Shown: positions 1 through 8,965, counted from the stretch's first letter. The stretch: 47,445 nt of DNA from an uncultured Alistipes sp. (GCA_944320985.1 CALUJN010000014.1:1-47445); one strand, 5' to 3'. Notes: generated by a model from the sequence alone, not told the origin. Made by a program: numbers and translations.

Positions 1-68
1 GTAATCTGGTCTTTTGCGGATTGGATCGAATTTTAGAGTACAATGCCAGTGAAGAACACCTTGATTAA
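1..68 (+). CDS. coaX: Type III pantothenate kinase, C-terminal end (partial)
   Basis: Only the last 21 codons are inside the window, read in the frame starting at base 3 and ending in TAA at 66-68. The peptide contains LVFCGLDRILEYN, which resembles the C-terminal helix of CoaX proteins (G-L-x-R-I-L-E-Y-N). CoaX phosphorylates pantothenate in the first step of coenzyme A synthesis. The end overlaps the start of the next gene by 26 bases, which indicates translational coupling. In Bacteroidales coaX commonly precedes this outer membrane protein, TPR and lptC cluster, and that context supports the call. With so few residues the identification rests on the motif and on synteny. Confidence 0.6.
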   Translation, partial: NLVFCGLDRILEYNASEEHLD

Positions 69-1422
69 ACTTCTTGTCGCGGCAGCGGCGCTGTTCCCTG
101 TCGCCGTCATGGCCCAGACAAGCAGTATCAACGCCTTCTCGCCCTATACGATGTACGGAATCGGCGAAGTGAACACGCCCGGGACACTGCCGATGCGTTC
201 GATGGGAGGCGTGGGCGTGGCCATGCGTTCGACGGGCGTCGTGAATCTGCTCAATCCTGCAGGATTCAGCGCCGCACCGCAGAAGACCTTCCTGTTCAAC
301 TTCGGACTCGAGGGTCAGAACTATTACAATTCGCAGAAGGTGGCCGGAGAGTCGAAAAGCACGGCTTACAATACGTTCAACTTCCATGACATCGCCTTTC
401 AGATGCCGGTAGCCAAGCGTCTGGGCCTGGGCTTCAGCCTCACGCCCTACAGTTCGGTGGGCTACCGCACGAAATATTACCACGAATACGATCCGACGGA
501 TCCCGTTTACGGCAACGTGGGCAACATCCAGTACAACTACCAGGGAGACGGCGACGTGACGGAGGTGAAACTCGGTCTGGGCTGGGAGGTTTTCAAGAAT
601 TTCTCGATCGGAGTGGCCGCACAGTATTACTGGGGTTCGATCAACCGTTCGTTCGTGATGACTCCGACGGCCATTACCGGCGAAGGAACCTATGTTTCGT
701 CCGTGGGCAGTGACGTCTACACCATCTCGAGCGTCAAGGCGCAGGTCGGCGTGCAGTGGAGTCCCATTCTGAATCAGAAGCGGATTCTGACGGTGGGTGC
801 CGCCTTCGATTTCGGCGGAGACCTGAATCCGGAAGTAACCAAGCAGATTTATGTCGGAGACCTCTACAATACGGTAGTCCAGGGTGATACGACGCATCTG
901 AAACTGGTGCTTCCCCATCAACTCGCCGTGGGCTTCTATTACCAGACGGCCAAGTGGGCCATGGGTGTTGACTACGTCTATCAGAACTGGGGCGGCCGCA
1001 ACAAGGGGTATGAGATGACCGGCATAACGGGCACGGGCGAGAACCGCTCGGCCTACCGGGTCGAATACGACAATACGAGTACGATCAAAGTGGGTGTGGA
1101 GTACACGCCCAACCGGTTCGATGTACGAAACTTCCTGCGGCGCTGGTCCTATAGGGCGGGCTTCCGTTACGGAACCTACAACCAGACGTTCAACGGCAAC
1201 CGCCTCGGGCAGTGGGCCGTGACGGCAGGATTCGGTATTCCGGTGAAGATGTGGGCCGTTTCATCGGTCGATGTGGGCATTGAGTATGGACGTCGCGGAT
1301 ACAACCTCGCCGAGCGCCTGGGACTGGTCCGACAGCAATACTTCAAGATCGCAGTGGGCTTTACGCTCTTTGCGGGACAGGAGAACGGCGAATACTGGTT
1401 CATGCGTCCGAAGTACGATTGA
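43..1422 (+). CDS. Outer membrane beta-barrel protein, OmpP1/FadL-like
   Basis: 459 aa. A signal peptide (K-rich start, hydrophobic residues 8-22, cleavage after AMA at 24) is followed by SPYTMYGIGE and a glycine-rich segment with NPAGF. This is the usual beginning of Bacteroidetes OmpP1/FadL-type or PorV-like barrels. The rest is alternating aromatic and polar beta strands, with no enzymatic motif. It probably sits in the outer membrane, but its substrate or role cannot be read from the sequence. It overlaps the end of coaX and lies 38 bases before the TPR gene, so it belongs to the coaX-to-corC transcription unit. The start at 43 is the only one that keeps the signal peptide. Function is uncertain; the coding call is firm. 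Confidence 0.8.
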   Translation: MPVKNTLIKLLVAAAALFPVAVMAQTSSINAFSPYTMYGIGEVNTPGTLPMRSMGGVGVAMRSTGVVNLLNPAGFSAAPQKTFLFNFGLEGQNYYNSQKVAGESKSTAYNTFNFHDIAFQMPVAKRLGLGFSLTPYSSVGYRTKYYHEYDPTDPVYGNVGNIQYNYQGDGDVTEVKLGLGWEVFKNFSIGVAAQYYWGSINRSFVMTPTAITGEGTYVSSVGSDVYTISSVKAQVGVQWSPILNQKRILTVGAAFDFGGDLNPEVTKQIYVGDLYNTVVQGDTTHLKLVLPHQLAVGFYYQTAKWAMGVDYVYQNWGGRNKGYEMTGITGTGENRSAYRVEYDNTSTIKVGVEYTPNRFDVRNFLRRWSYRAGFRYGTYNQTFNGNRLGQWAVTAGFGIPVKMWAVSSVDVGIEYGRRGYNLAERLGLVRQQYFKIAVGFTLFAGQENGEYWFMRPKYD

Positions 1423-1460
1423 TACAAGTAAACGACAATACACAAAAATTAATCAGACCA

Positions 1461-2795
1461 ATGAAAAATGTTAAAACCCTGCTTGCCGCTGCATGTTCGC
1501 TCTTTGCGTTTGCGGCGCTGGCCCAAGACTTTAGCGATCCGAAGTATGCGATCTGGGGTGATACGCCCGAGGAGCGTCAGCAAAACATCCTGAACAGCAA
1601 CTTCCTCAAGGAGTCGTGCGACAACAAGGATTACGATGCGGCGGCCCGTTACTTCAAGGAGCTGGTTGACAAGTGCCCGAAGGCCTCGGAGAATACCTAT
1701 GTGCGTGGAATCACGCTTTACAAGAACAAGATCAACCGGGCCAAGACGCTTGCCGAGAAGAACATGTATGTCGATTCGCTGATGCTGGTCTACGATCTGC
1801 GCAACCAGTATTTCGGCGACCATGCGAAACGCGGTACGGCCTATATCCTTGACCGCAAGGCCCGTGAGTATCTGACCTACAAGCCCAGCGACCGCGCCGG
1901 CATCCGGGAGGCTTTCCGTGAGGCCATCGCTGCCGGAGGCGACGATTCCGATCCGGAGACCGTCGTGGCTTATTTCTCGAATCTCTGCGATGACTACAAG
2001 AATACGGACGAGGTGATGCCCGACGAGGTTCTCTCGGAGTATGAGCGTCTGGAGCCGTTCTTCACGAAGCATCCCGAGGCTGCGGAGTACAAGAGCCAGT
2101 TCGATGCCGCATTCGGCTTGAGCGGCGCCGCGAGCTGCGAGAATCTCGAATCGCTCTATCGTGCGAAACTCGAAGCTGCTCCCGACGATGAGGCCTTGCT
2201 GGCCCAGGCCGTGGGCATGATGTCGCGGGCAAAGTGTGACGGCGACTTCTACTTTGCGATTGCCGAGAAGTATTATCAGGTAAAACCCTCTTCGGAGACG
2301 GCCATCTTCCTGGCCCAGGCCTTCCAGAACAAGGGTGACTATGCCAAGGCCAAGACCTACCTGAACGAGGCTCTTGCCGTGGAGCAGGATCCTGCCGAGC
2401 GTCAGAAGCTGCTGGTACGTATCGCCCTGGTGGGGCTGGTTGCCAACGATATTGCGGATGCGGCATCGGCCGCCCGTCAGGCCCGGGATCTGGATCCCGA
2501 GGACGGTGTTCCCTACTTCGTGCTGGCTCAGTGCTATGCTTCGTCGGCCGCCACATGCGGCGGATTCGCGGGTCAGGCCACCTTCTGGGCCGCTTACGAC
2601 ACGATGTCGAAGGCCGTGGAGCTGCTTCCGAGCGATTCGGAGTACCTCGAGCATGCCAAGACGTCGCTTGTCTCTTTCCGCAACCGTTTCCCAAGCTCCG
2701 AGGAGTGCTTCTTCAACGAGTTGCAGGAGGGAGCCCGTTATACGGTGACATGCGGTACGGCTGCCGGTATCTCGACGACGGTACGTCCCCGCTAA
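1461..2795 (+). CDS. Periplasmic TPR-repeat protein
   Basis: 444 aa from the ATG at 1461. The frame is open upstream to 1419, but the 14 extra residues would precede a clean signal peptide (MKNVKTLLAAACSLFAFAALA, cut before QDF), so the internal start is chosen. The remainder is alpha-helical tetratricopeptide-like repeats, clearest at about residues 275-380 (AIFLAQAFQNKGDYAKAKTYLNEAL and later A-x-x-A-R-x-A-x-x-L-D-P). It is a likely periplasmic scaffold or assembly protein. Its position between a barrel protein and lptC suggests envelope assembly, but no specific partner is visible. Similar TPR proteins occupy this slot in other Bacteroidales. Confidence 0.82.
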   Translation: MKNVKTLLAAACSLFAFAALAQDFSDPKYAIWGDTPEERQQNILNSNFLKESCDNKDYDAAARYFKELVDKCPKASENTYVRGITLYKNKINRAKTLAEKNMYVDSLMLVYDLRNQYFGDHAKRGTAYILDRKAREYLTYKPSDRAGIREAFREAIAAGGDDSDPETVVAYFSNLCDDYKNTDEVMPDEVLSEYERLEPFFTKHPEAAEYKSQFDAAFGLSGAASCENLESLYRAKLEAAPDDEALLAQAVGMMSRAKCDGDFYFAIAEKYYQVKPSSETAIFLAQAFQNKGDYAKAKTYLNEALAVEQDPAERQKLLVRIALVGLVANDIADAASAARQARDLDPEDGVPYFVLAQCYASSAATCGGFAGQATFWAAYDTMSKAVELLPSDSEYLEHAKTSLVSFRNRFPSSEECFFNELQEGARYTVTCGTAAGISTTVRPR

Positions 2796-2816
2796 GTCCA
2801 ACCGAAGGCTCTTTTC

Positions 2817-3467
2817 ATGGGGAAACGCATGACACGATACGCACAGGTAGCACTCTCCGTTGTGGGGAGTGCTATCTTGCTATTCTCATGTTCGGAGCAG
2901 CGTGCGGAGGCCTCGTCGTCGGCCGAGGAGGCCATGATGACCGAATACAGTGAGGATCTGTCGATTATCAATTCGCAGAACGGCCGCCGTTCGTATCACT
3001 TTGTCACCCCGCTTCTGGAGGGCTACACGCTGGCGCGCGAACCCTATCGCGAATTCCGCAAGGGGATCAAGATCACGACCTACCAGGATGATTCGCTCTC
3101 GTCGGTGGATGCGGTACTGACGGCCAACTACGCGATCTATTACGAAAACCGCGAACTGTGGGAGGCCAAGGGTAATGTTGTGGTGGAGAAATCCGACGGC
3201 AAGACGCTCTATACGCAGCAGTTGTTCTGGAATGCCCGGACGGGAAAGATCTATTCGAACGTGGATTCGAAGATCGTGCAGAACAACGGTCGCGATGTCT
3301 TCATCGGAGAGGGCTTCGAGTCGGACGAAGAGTTCAAGGACTGGCGCTTCCGCCGGATGAAGGGCCGGATGGAGGTCGAGATGAAACAACGGGCCGATTC
3401 GACGGCTGCGGATTCCACAACGCTCCGCCGGGGAGCGGCGCAGCGTCCTTCGGAACCTAAAAACTGA
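2817..3467 (+). CDS. lptC: LPS export protein LptC (lipoprotein form)
   Basis: 216 aa. LptC is the bitopic periplasmic component that receives lipopolysaccharide from the inner membrane LptBFG transporter and hands it to LptA. Residues 10-25 form a lipoprotein signal with lipobox LFSC (Cys25). The mature part carries the LptC-like beta-jellyroll: Y-T-L-A-R-E-P-Y-R-E-F near 70, then repeated short strands with LTANYAIYYENRELWEAKGNV and DGKTLYTQQLFWN. A lipid anchor in place of a transmembrane helix is usual for Bacteroidetes LptC. The C-terminal 30 residues are charged and probably disordered. An alternative start at Met5 (2829) would also fit. It lies in the same operon as the preceding TPR gene, and the next gene starts 5 bases after its stop. 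Confidence 0.88.
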   Translation: MGKRMTRYAQVALSVVGSAILLFSCSEQRAEASSSAEEAMMTEYSEDLSIINSQNGRRSYHFVTPLLEGYTLAREPYREFRKGIKITTYQDDSLSSVDAVLTANYAIYYENRELWEAKGNVVVEKSDGKTLYTQQLFWNARTGKIYSNVDSKIVQNNGRDVFIGEGFESDEEFKDWRFRRMKGRMEVEMKQRADSTAADSTTLRRGAAQRPSEPKN

Positions 3468-3472
3468 CAGAG

Positions 3473-4735
3473 ATGGTGACTTCGTTGATTCTCATAGTCG
3501 TCATGCTGCTCCTGTCGGCCTTCTTCTCGGGAATGGAGATCGCCTTCACGAGCAAGAACCGGCTTAAACTGGAGATCGACCGCAAGCAGAACCGGATGTT
3601 CGACCGCATAGCCGAGGTCTTTGCCCGACATCCGGGACAGTATATCACGACGATTCTCGTGGGCAACAACATTGCGCTGGTGGTCTATTCGCTCTCGATG
3701 TCGCTGTTGTTGCGGGGTATTTATGGCGCGTTGGGCTGGGAGACGCTGGCGCAGGAGGGGTCGGTGGCCATCGATACGGCGGTTTCGACCCTGATTATCA
3801 TTTTCTTTGCGGAGTTCCTTCCCAAATCGGTTTTTCGCAACGACCCGAATTTCTATTACCGGGCCCTGGCTCCGGTGATCTATTTTTTCTATATCGTTCT
3901 CTACCCGATTGCGCGCTTCACGACGTTGTTGTCGCACGGGATCCTGCGCCTGCTGGGGCGTCGGGTCAAGGAGGAGAGCATCACGCCGAGTTTCGATCGC
4001 GAGGATCTTGCCGCGCTGCTTGACGCAAGCGGTCAGGAGGCGCATGCGGAGCCCGACAACGAACTGAAGCTTTTCCAGAATGCGTTGGACTTTGCGGACC
4101 TTCGCGTGCGGGACTGTATGGTGCCGCGGGTGGATGTCGAGGCCGTGGACATCGACGAGACGTCGATCGAACAGCTTACGGTGCGTTTCGTGGAGTCGAA
4201 ATATTCGCGGATCTTCGTCTGGCGCAAGTCGATCGACAACATCATCGGCTATGTCAACTCGAAGAGCCTCTTCACGCGCCCGGAACGTATTTCGGATGTG
4301 ATGATGGAGGTGAACTTCGTCCCGGAGACCATGCCGCTGCAGCTGGTGCTGGAGAACTTCATCAAGCATCGTTCGAATATCGCCGTGGTGATCGACGAAT
4401 TCGGCGGTACGGCGGGCATCATCTCGCTGGAGGATGTGCTGGAGCAGATCTTCGGGGAGATCGAGGACGAGCACGATGTGCCGGATCTGGTGGAGAAGCA
4501 GGTAGGTCCCGAGGAGTACGTTTTTTCGTGCCGTCTGGAGGTGAAGTATCTCAACGAGCGTTACGATCTGGGCATCGAGGAGAGCCGTGAATACGATACG
4601 CTGGCCGGCTTCATCCTCTACCATTACGAGGGAATTCCCGCGGCCGGAGAGACGATCGTCGTCGACGGTCTGCAGCTTCGGATCCTGCGTACGACCCGTT
4701 CGCGGATTGAACTGGCCCGGGTGAAAAAATTGTAA
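3473..4735 (+). CDS. CNNM/CorC-HlyC family membrane protein (DUF21-CBS-CorC)
   Basis: 420 aa. Three parts are visible. An N-terminal DUF21 membrane domain has hydrophobic segments near residues 3-21, 63-82, 103-120 and 131-149. A CBS-domain pair covers about 195-325, with VVIDEFGGTAGIISLEDVLE near its end. A C-terminal CorC/HlyC domain runs from about 335 to 420. Family members are linked to Mg2+ or Co2+ efflux or homeostasis. Gliding Bacteroidetes call the ortholog GldE, but no other gliding gene is in view, so that name is not assigned. It starts 5 bases after lptC. A promoter for the following gene lies just past its stop, so this may be the last gene of the coaX operon. Confidence 0.88.
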   Translation: MVTSLILIVVMLLLSAFFSGMEIAFTSKNRLKLEIDRKQNRMFDRIAEVFARHPGQYITTILVGNNIALVVYSLSMSLLLRGIYGALGWETLAQEGSVAIDTAVSTLIIIFFAEFLPKSVFRNDPNFYYRALAPVIYFFYIVLYPIARFTTLLSHGILRLLGRRVKEESITPSFDREDLAALLDASGQEAHAEPDNELKLFQNALDFADLRVRDCMVPRVDVEAVDIDETSIEQLTVRFVESKYSRIFVWRKSIDNIIGYVNSKSLFTRPERISDVMMEVNFVPETMPLQLVLENFIKHRSNIAVVIDEFGGTAGIISLEDVLEQIFGEIEDEHDVPDLVEKQVGPEEYVFSCRLEVKYLNERYDLGIEESREYDTLAGFILYHYEGIPAAGETIVVDGLQLRILRTTRSRIELARVKKL

Positions 4736-4751
4736 CCCATACGGGCGGCTA

Positions 4752-4775
4752 TTTGCGAATATTTTACTACCTTTG
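4752..4775 (+). promoter_or_regulatory. Predicted promoter for the PpiD-type gene
   Basis: A TACCTTTG box (4768-4775) matches the Bacteroidetes -7 consensus TAnnTTTG. TTTG at 4752-4755 lies 12 bases upstream, closer than the usual -33 spacing. The box ends 38 bases before the ATG at 4814. Confidence 0.55.
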
Positions 4776-4813
4776 GCTGATCTTTCGAAACAATACGAAA
4801 AATTAACATTTAT

Positions 4814-6844
4814 ATGGCAAGTTTAAACACCTTACGTACCAAGTTCGGCGTAGTGCTTTCGATCATCATCGCACTGGCCCTCTTGGCCTTCATCCTCTCC
4901 CTGAAAACCGAAATGGGCTTTTCGGGCAATGATCCTCGCGTCGGCGTGATCGACGGTCAGAAGATCAACTATTCGGAGTATTACGACCAGTACGAGCTGA
5001 TCAAGTCGCAGAACAACATTCAGGAGAGCGACGAGCAGCAGTCGGCCATGCTGGCCAATGCCGTTTGGCAGTCGTTGATTGCGAAGTACGTGCTTACGCC
5101 GGGCTTCGAACGGCTGGGTATCCGTGTGACGGAGCCCGAGCGGATGGCCATGGCGAGCGGACAGCAGCCTTCGCAGACCTTCTACAGCGCCTTTGCCGAT
5201 CCTCGTACGGGACAGTACGACGTGGATGCCATCAGCCAGTTCCTGGCCCAGGCCGAGACGAACCCGCAGGCCGCTCAGATGTGGGCGCAGCTCAACGAGC
5301 AGGCTCGTCTGGAGCGTGAAATGCAGAAGTTCTTCGGTTTGATCAAGGGCGGGGCCTTTGTCAACTCGCTGGAGGTTGCACAGGGGGTCAAGAGTGCCAA
5401 CGAGACCTTCTCGGGCAAATGGATCGGCAAGAAGTATTCGTCGGTTCCCGATTCGCTGATCAGCGTATCGTCGAGTGACCTGAAGAACTACTACAACAGC
5501 CATAAGGATCAGTTCAAGCAGACCCCGTCGCGTACGTTGTCGTATGTAGTTTTTGAGGTTTCGCCTACGGACGACGATCTGTTGGCGCTGGAGAAGAACG
5601 CAACGGAGGTAGGAAAGAACTTTGCCGCTGCCGAGGATGTGAAGAGCTTCGTGCGGGCCAACCGCAACGGCAAGATTGCCGACAGCTATGTTACCGGCGC
5701 CCAGCTCTCCGATGAGGAGGCCAAGGCCTTGATGGCCGGCCAGATGTACGGACCCGTTCTGAAGAATAACGAGTGGACGATGGCTCGCGTGCTGGATTCG
5801 AAGATGGCTCCCGATTCGATCGGCATCCGTCACATCGTGCTGCCCTATACGCAGGAGGCTTTGGCCGACAGCCTGTTGACGGCACTTCGTAAGGGAGGCG
5901 ATTTCGCTGCTACCGCCGCTCAGTATTCGGTATACGATGCCACGGCTGCCAATGGCGGTGAGGTGGGTGTCATGCCTTTCTCGGCCTTCACGGGCGAGTT
6001 TGCCGAGGCTTTGGCCGATGCAAAGAAGGGTGACATTGTAAAGATCGCTTCGGGCGATGCCATTCAGTTGATGCAGGTTTACCGTGCCGACAAACCGACG
6101 AAACATATCCAGGTGGCTTCGATCACCTATCCGGTGGAGGCTTCGGCCGCTACGCGCCGGGATATCCACAACCAGGCCGGTTCGTTCATGGTCAATGCCA
6201 AGGGCTCTTCGGAGGCCTTCACCGATGCTGCTTCGGAAGCTGCCGTAACGCCGCGTATTGCCACGCTCACCCAGGGTGATCGCACGATCCGCGGTCTGGA
6301 GGATTCGCGTGACGTGGCTCGCTGGGCGTATGGTGCCAAGAAGGGCGACGTTTCGGAGATCTTCTCCGTGGGCAAGGATTACGTGATTGCCATGCTGACC
6401 GAAATCGACGACAACGATTATGCTTCGTTGCAGAAGGTTGCCGCTCAGATTCGGGCACAGGTACTGCGTGATAAGAAATACGAATATATTCTCAAGGAGC
6501 TGTCGGGTTCGACGCTTGCCGATCAGGCTGCGAGCCTCGGATCGGAGGTCGGAGACTTCTCGGATGTGACCTTCGGTTCCTATTATATCGACGGTATCGG
6601 TATGGAGCCTCGTCTGGTAGGTGCCATCGCCTCCTCGGAGAAGGGCGCTCTGTCGGCTCCCGTAAAGGGAATGTCGGGACTCTACGTATTCGAGGTGAGC
6701 GACATTGCTACCTCCGACAAACAGACCGATGAGGGCGAGAAGGTTCGTGCCCAGGCTATGGCCGAGGGTATGGCCCAGCAGTTTGCCATCCCGGCCATTC
6801 AGCAGATGGCCGAGATTCAGGACCTGCGCGGCGAGTATTTCTGA
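4814..6844 (+). CDS. ppiD: Membrane-anchored peptidyl-prolyl isomerase/chaperone, PpiD/SurA type
   Basis: 676 aa. A single N-terminal transmembrane anchor (residues about 11-29) is followed by a SurA_N-like helical chaperone region that begins VGVIDGQKINYSEYYDQYE (about 43-61). A parvulin-type PPIC domain covers about 340-445, with GIRHIVLPY, ATAAQYSVYDATAANGGEVGV and FAEALADAKKGD as its typical blocks. It would face the periplasm and help outer membrane proteins fold as they leave the Sec translocon. The length suits the Bacteroidetes form, which is longer than E. coli PpiD. It has its own predicted promoter and a strong terminator downstream, so it may be expressed separately from lptC-corC. 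Whether it has isomerase activity cannot be judged from sequence alone. Confidence 0.9.
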   Translation: MASLNTLRTKFGVVLSIIIALALLAFILSLKTEMGFSGNDPRVGVIDGQKINYSEYYDQYELIKSQNNIQESDEQQSAMLANAVWQSLIAKYVLTPGFERLGIRVTEPERMAMASGQQPSQTFYSAFADPRTGQYDVDAISQFLAQAETNPQAAQMWAQLNEQARLEREMQKFFGLIKGGAFVNSLEVAQGVKSANETFSGKWIGKKYSSVPDSLISVSSSDLKNYYNSHKDQFKQTPSRTLSYVVFEVSPTDDDLLALEKNATEVGKNFAAAEDVKSFVRANRNGKIADSYVTGAQLSDEEAKALMAGQMYGPVLKNNEWTMARVLDSKMAPDSIGIRHIVLPYTQEALADSLLTALRKGGDFAATAAQYSVYDATAANGGEVGVMPFSAFTGEFAEALADAKKGDIVKIASGDAIQLMQVYRADKPTKHIQVASITYPVEASAATRRDIHNQAGSFMVNAKGSSEAFTDAASEAAVTPRIATLTQGDRTIRGLEDSRDVARWAYGAKKGDVSEIFSVGKDYVIAMLTEIDDNDYASLQKVAAQIRAQVLRDKKYEYILKELSGSTLADQAASLGSEVGDFSDVTFGSYYIDGIGMEPRLVGAIASSEKGALSAPVKGMSGLYVFEVSDIATSDKQTDEGEKVRAQAMAEGMAQQFAIPAIQQMAEIQDLRGEYF

Positions 6845-6883
6845 TGCATGAGAAGAGGGGGGAAGCACGAACCCCCGGAATCT

Positions 6884-6920
6884 GCGGGGAGAGGTTTTTC
6901 GAACTTCTCCCCGCTTTTTT
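6884..6920 (+). terminator. Intrinsic terminator after ppiD
   Basis: The 9-bp stem GCGGGGAGA / TCTCCCCGC (6884-6892 with 6906-6914), extended inward by a few weaker pairs, is followed by six T (6915-6920). It lies 39 bases past the stop. Confidence 0.9.
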
Positions 6921-7318
6921 GTGGTTGCGAATTCGCGAATCCCGATTGCGGATCTTTGAATTCTGGTTGTGAATTCCCGATTTTGGCTCCGCCCGACTGT
7001 TCGTAACCTTGGATCATTCGGACCGCAACCATCCTGCTGTTCGATTCTTTTGGACGATGACCGTTTGGATAGCCCGGATTATCCACCTGTTCGCTCCTCT
7101 TCGCGCGCGCTTTCTGACAGTTTCGGCTGTCCCGACTTCAGGCTTTTCTCTCCGTGTTGAGTCCCGCCGTTTCGTACCTTCCGTATCGTTCGCATCGTTC
7201 AACCCGTTTTGCCTGCACACTTCTCTGATCTCCCGGATTGTCCGTAATTGCCCTTGTTGTCGCTCACAGCCCGACCGTTTCCACATGGTCCGTCGAAAAC
7301 AGTGCCTTGGGGGTATTT
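6921..7318. other. Long spacer between ppiD and the alcohol dehydrogenase gene
   Basis: About 400 bases without a credible gene. The open frames crossing it have no family resemblance. The + strand is rich in pyrimidines. It contains a degenerate direct repeat: TGGTTGCGAATTC at 6922-6934 and TGGTTGTGAATTC at 6964-6976, each followed by CCCGATT (6941-6947 and 6976-6982). No RNA gene is recognised. Confidence 0.6.
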
Positions 7319-7342
7319 TTTGTTCGGGATTTGTTATCTTTG
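7319..7342 (+). promoter_or_regulatory. Predicted promoter for the YqhD-like gene
   Basis: TATCTTTG at 7335-7342 matches the -7 consensus, 21 bases before the ATG at 7364. TTTG at 7319-7322 is 12 bases upstream; no better -33 element is at the usual distance. Confidence 0.5.
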
Positions 7343-7363
7343 TCACAACAAAACTTTTTCGCC

Positions 7364-8506
7364 ATGAACAATTTCATTTATCAAAATCCTACCAAACTGG
7401 TCTTCGGAAAGGGGCAGATTGCCCGCCTTGCGGACCTTATTCCGGCCGATCGGCGCATCATGATCACCTTCGGTGGCGGCAGTGTCAAACGCAACGGGGT
7501 TTACGATCAGGTTGTCAAAGCCCTCGAGGGACGCAATTTCATCGAATTCTGGGGTATAGAGGCCAATCCTTCGGTCGAGACGCTGCGCAAGGCCATCGCC
7601 CTGGGTAAGGAGCACAACGTGGATTTCCTGCTTGCCGTGGGCGGCGGATCGGTGATCGACGGCACGAAACTCATTTCGGCCGGCCTGCTCTACGAAGGCG
7701 ACGCGTGGGATCTCGTGCTCAAAGGCAGCTATATGAAGACCGTACCGCTGGCTACGGTGCTCACGATGGCTGCAACGGGCTCCGAGATGAACAGTGGGGC
7801 GGTGATCTCGCGCTACGAGACCAAGGAGAAATATGCCTTCTACAGCAACTATCCACTCTTCTCGATCCTCGATCCCGAGACGCTCTTCTCACTCCCGAAG
7901 CGGCAGATCGCCTGCGGTCTGGCCGATACGTTTGTGCACGTGCTCGAGCAGTATATGACTACGCCGGGTCAGTCGCGGCTGATGGATCGCTGGGCGGAAG
8001 GCATTCTGCATACGGTGGTGGAGATCGCACCGCGGGCCTTGGGCGACGACCGGGACTACGATACGATGTCGGAGTACATGCTTTCGGCGACGCTTGCGCT
8101 GAACGACATGATCCGCATGGGTGTGACGCAGGACTGGGCGACGCACATGATCGGCCACGAACTGACGGCCCTGCACGGACTGACGCACGGTGCGACGCTG
8201 GCCATCGTGATCAACGGCACGCTGCGTACGCTGCGTGACCAGAAACGCGGAAAGCTGCTCCAGTACGGCGAACGGATCTGGGGAGTAACCGACGGTACCG
8301 AAGAGGAGCGCATCGACCGGACGATCGAACGGACCGAAGCCTTCTTCCGCTCGCTTGGGCTCTCGACGCGCCTCTCGGAGGAGGGAATCGGTGAAGAGAC
8401 GATCGCCGAGATCGAGCGTCGTTTCACGGCTTCGGGCGTGCACCACGGCGAAGCGGCGAATGTCGACGGAGCGATGGCTCGCCGGATCCTTGAGGCCTGC
8501 CTTTGA
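7364..8506 (+). CDS. Iron-containing alcohol dehydrogenase, YqhD/BDH type
   Basis: 380 aa from the ATG at 7364. The frame extends upstream to 7238, but the family start is MNNFIYQNPTKLVFGKG. It is a type III metal-dependent NAD(P)H alcohol/aldehyde reductase. A GGGS motif (37-40) is typical of the NADPH-using YqhD branch. A second glycine motif is GGGSVIDGTK (93-102). The metal ligands line up as Asp188, His192, His261 and His275, in GLADTFVH and THMIGHELTALHGLTHG, with the same 14-residue spacing of the last two as in E. coli YqhD. Likely role: cytosolic reduction of short-chain or toxic aldehydes, or butanol dehydrogenase activity; the exact substrate is unknown. It stands alone with its own promoter and terminator. 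Confidence 0.92.
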   Translation: MNNFIYQNPTKLVFGKGQIARLADLIPADRRIMITFGGGSVKRNGVYDQVVKALEGRNFIEFWGIEANPSVETLRKAIALGKEHNVDFLLAVGGGSVIDGTKLISAGLLYEGDAWDLVLKGSYMKTVPLATVLTMAATGSEMNSGAVISRYETKEKYAFYSNYPLFSILDPETLFSLPKRQIACGLADTFVHVLEQYMTTPGQSRLMDRWAEGILHTVVEIAPRALGDDRDYDTMSEYMLSATLALNDMIRMGVTQDWATHMIGHELTALHGLTHGATLAIVINGTLRTLRDQKRGKLLQYGERIWGVTDGTEEERIDRTIERTEAFFRSLGLSTRLSEEGIGEETIAEIERRFTASGVHHGEAANVDGAMARRILEACL

Positions 8507-8533
8507 CGCCTTCTGTTTCGAATCAGATCATCT

Positions 8534-8562
8534 CCCGCACGACCGAGTCGTGCGGGTTTTTT
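8534..8562 (+). terminator. Intrinsic terminator after the alcohol dehydrogenase gene
   Basis: The perfect 10-bp stem CCCGCACGAC / GTCGTGCGGG (8534-8543 with 8547-8556), with a 3-base loop, is followed by six T. It starts 28 bases past the stop. Confidence 0.93.
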
Positions 8563-8907
8563 GTTGGATTATCCCGGCATTTCCTCTATCGACGGCACTC
8601 TCCTTTGCTGCCCCTATCCTCACGACTCTTCTATCTTCAGGGGCAGCGGCGTCTTCGCAACTTGAGCCGTGTTTGTCTGCAACCTCTCTCCTTTTTGAGC
8701 CTTTCGTCGATTCCAGAACCGCTTTTTCCTGCTTTCGCGTGCCGGGGACTCGCGTTATGTCCTGTTGCTGATTGGTCTCACCCTCTTTTTCCGGCCTGTC
8801 GTTGAGACCGCACTTTTCCGGCTGTTTGTTTTGTTCATATCGGTTCTGTCGGCGGCTGTCGACTCCTTCCTTCTTTCCGCCTGCCCCCCCCCGCCTTCCT
8901 CCTCCAT
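8563..8907. other. Convergent spacer, strand-biased, with a G9 run
   Basis: About 345 bases between two terminators. The + strand is pyrimidine-rich, so the strand that is sense for mutB is rich in A and G. Nine consecutive C at 8884-8892 (G9 on the mutB sense strand) lie just beyond the mutB terminator. The short open frames here look random. No gene or RNA is recognised. Confidence 0.6.
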
Positions 8908-8942
8908 GAAAAATCCCCTCCGGCTGCGTAGCCGAAGGGGAT
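8908..8942 (-). terminator. Intrinsic terminator after mutB
   Basis: Read on the - strand, the stem pairs 8942-8930 with 8925-8913 (one mismatch, four-base loop). It is followed by a run of five T (complement of AAAAA at 8908-8912). It begins 23 bases past the mutB stop. Confidence 0.9.
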
Positions 8943-8965
8943 TACAAAGTCAATTACAGGGAGAA

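Noticed and set aside
3473-4735. Assignment of the CorC/HlyC-type gene as gldE of gliding motility
   Set aside because: No other gld gene is present, and the family is widespread in non-gliding Bacteroidetes.
7009-7608. + strand open frame before the alcohol dehydrogenase gene
   Set aside because: No similarity; it runs in a different frame into the real gene and covers its promoter.
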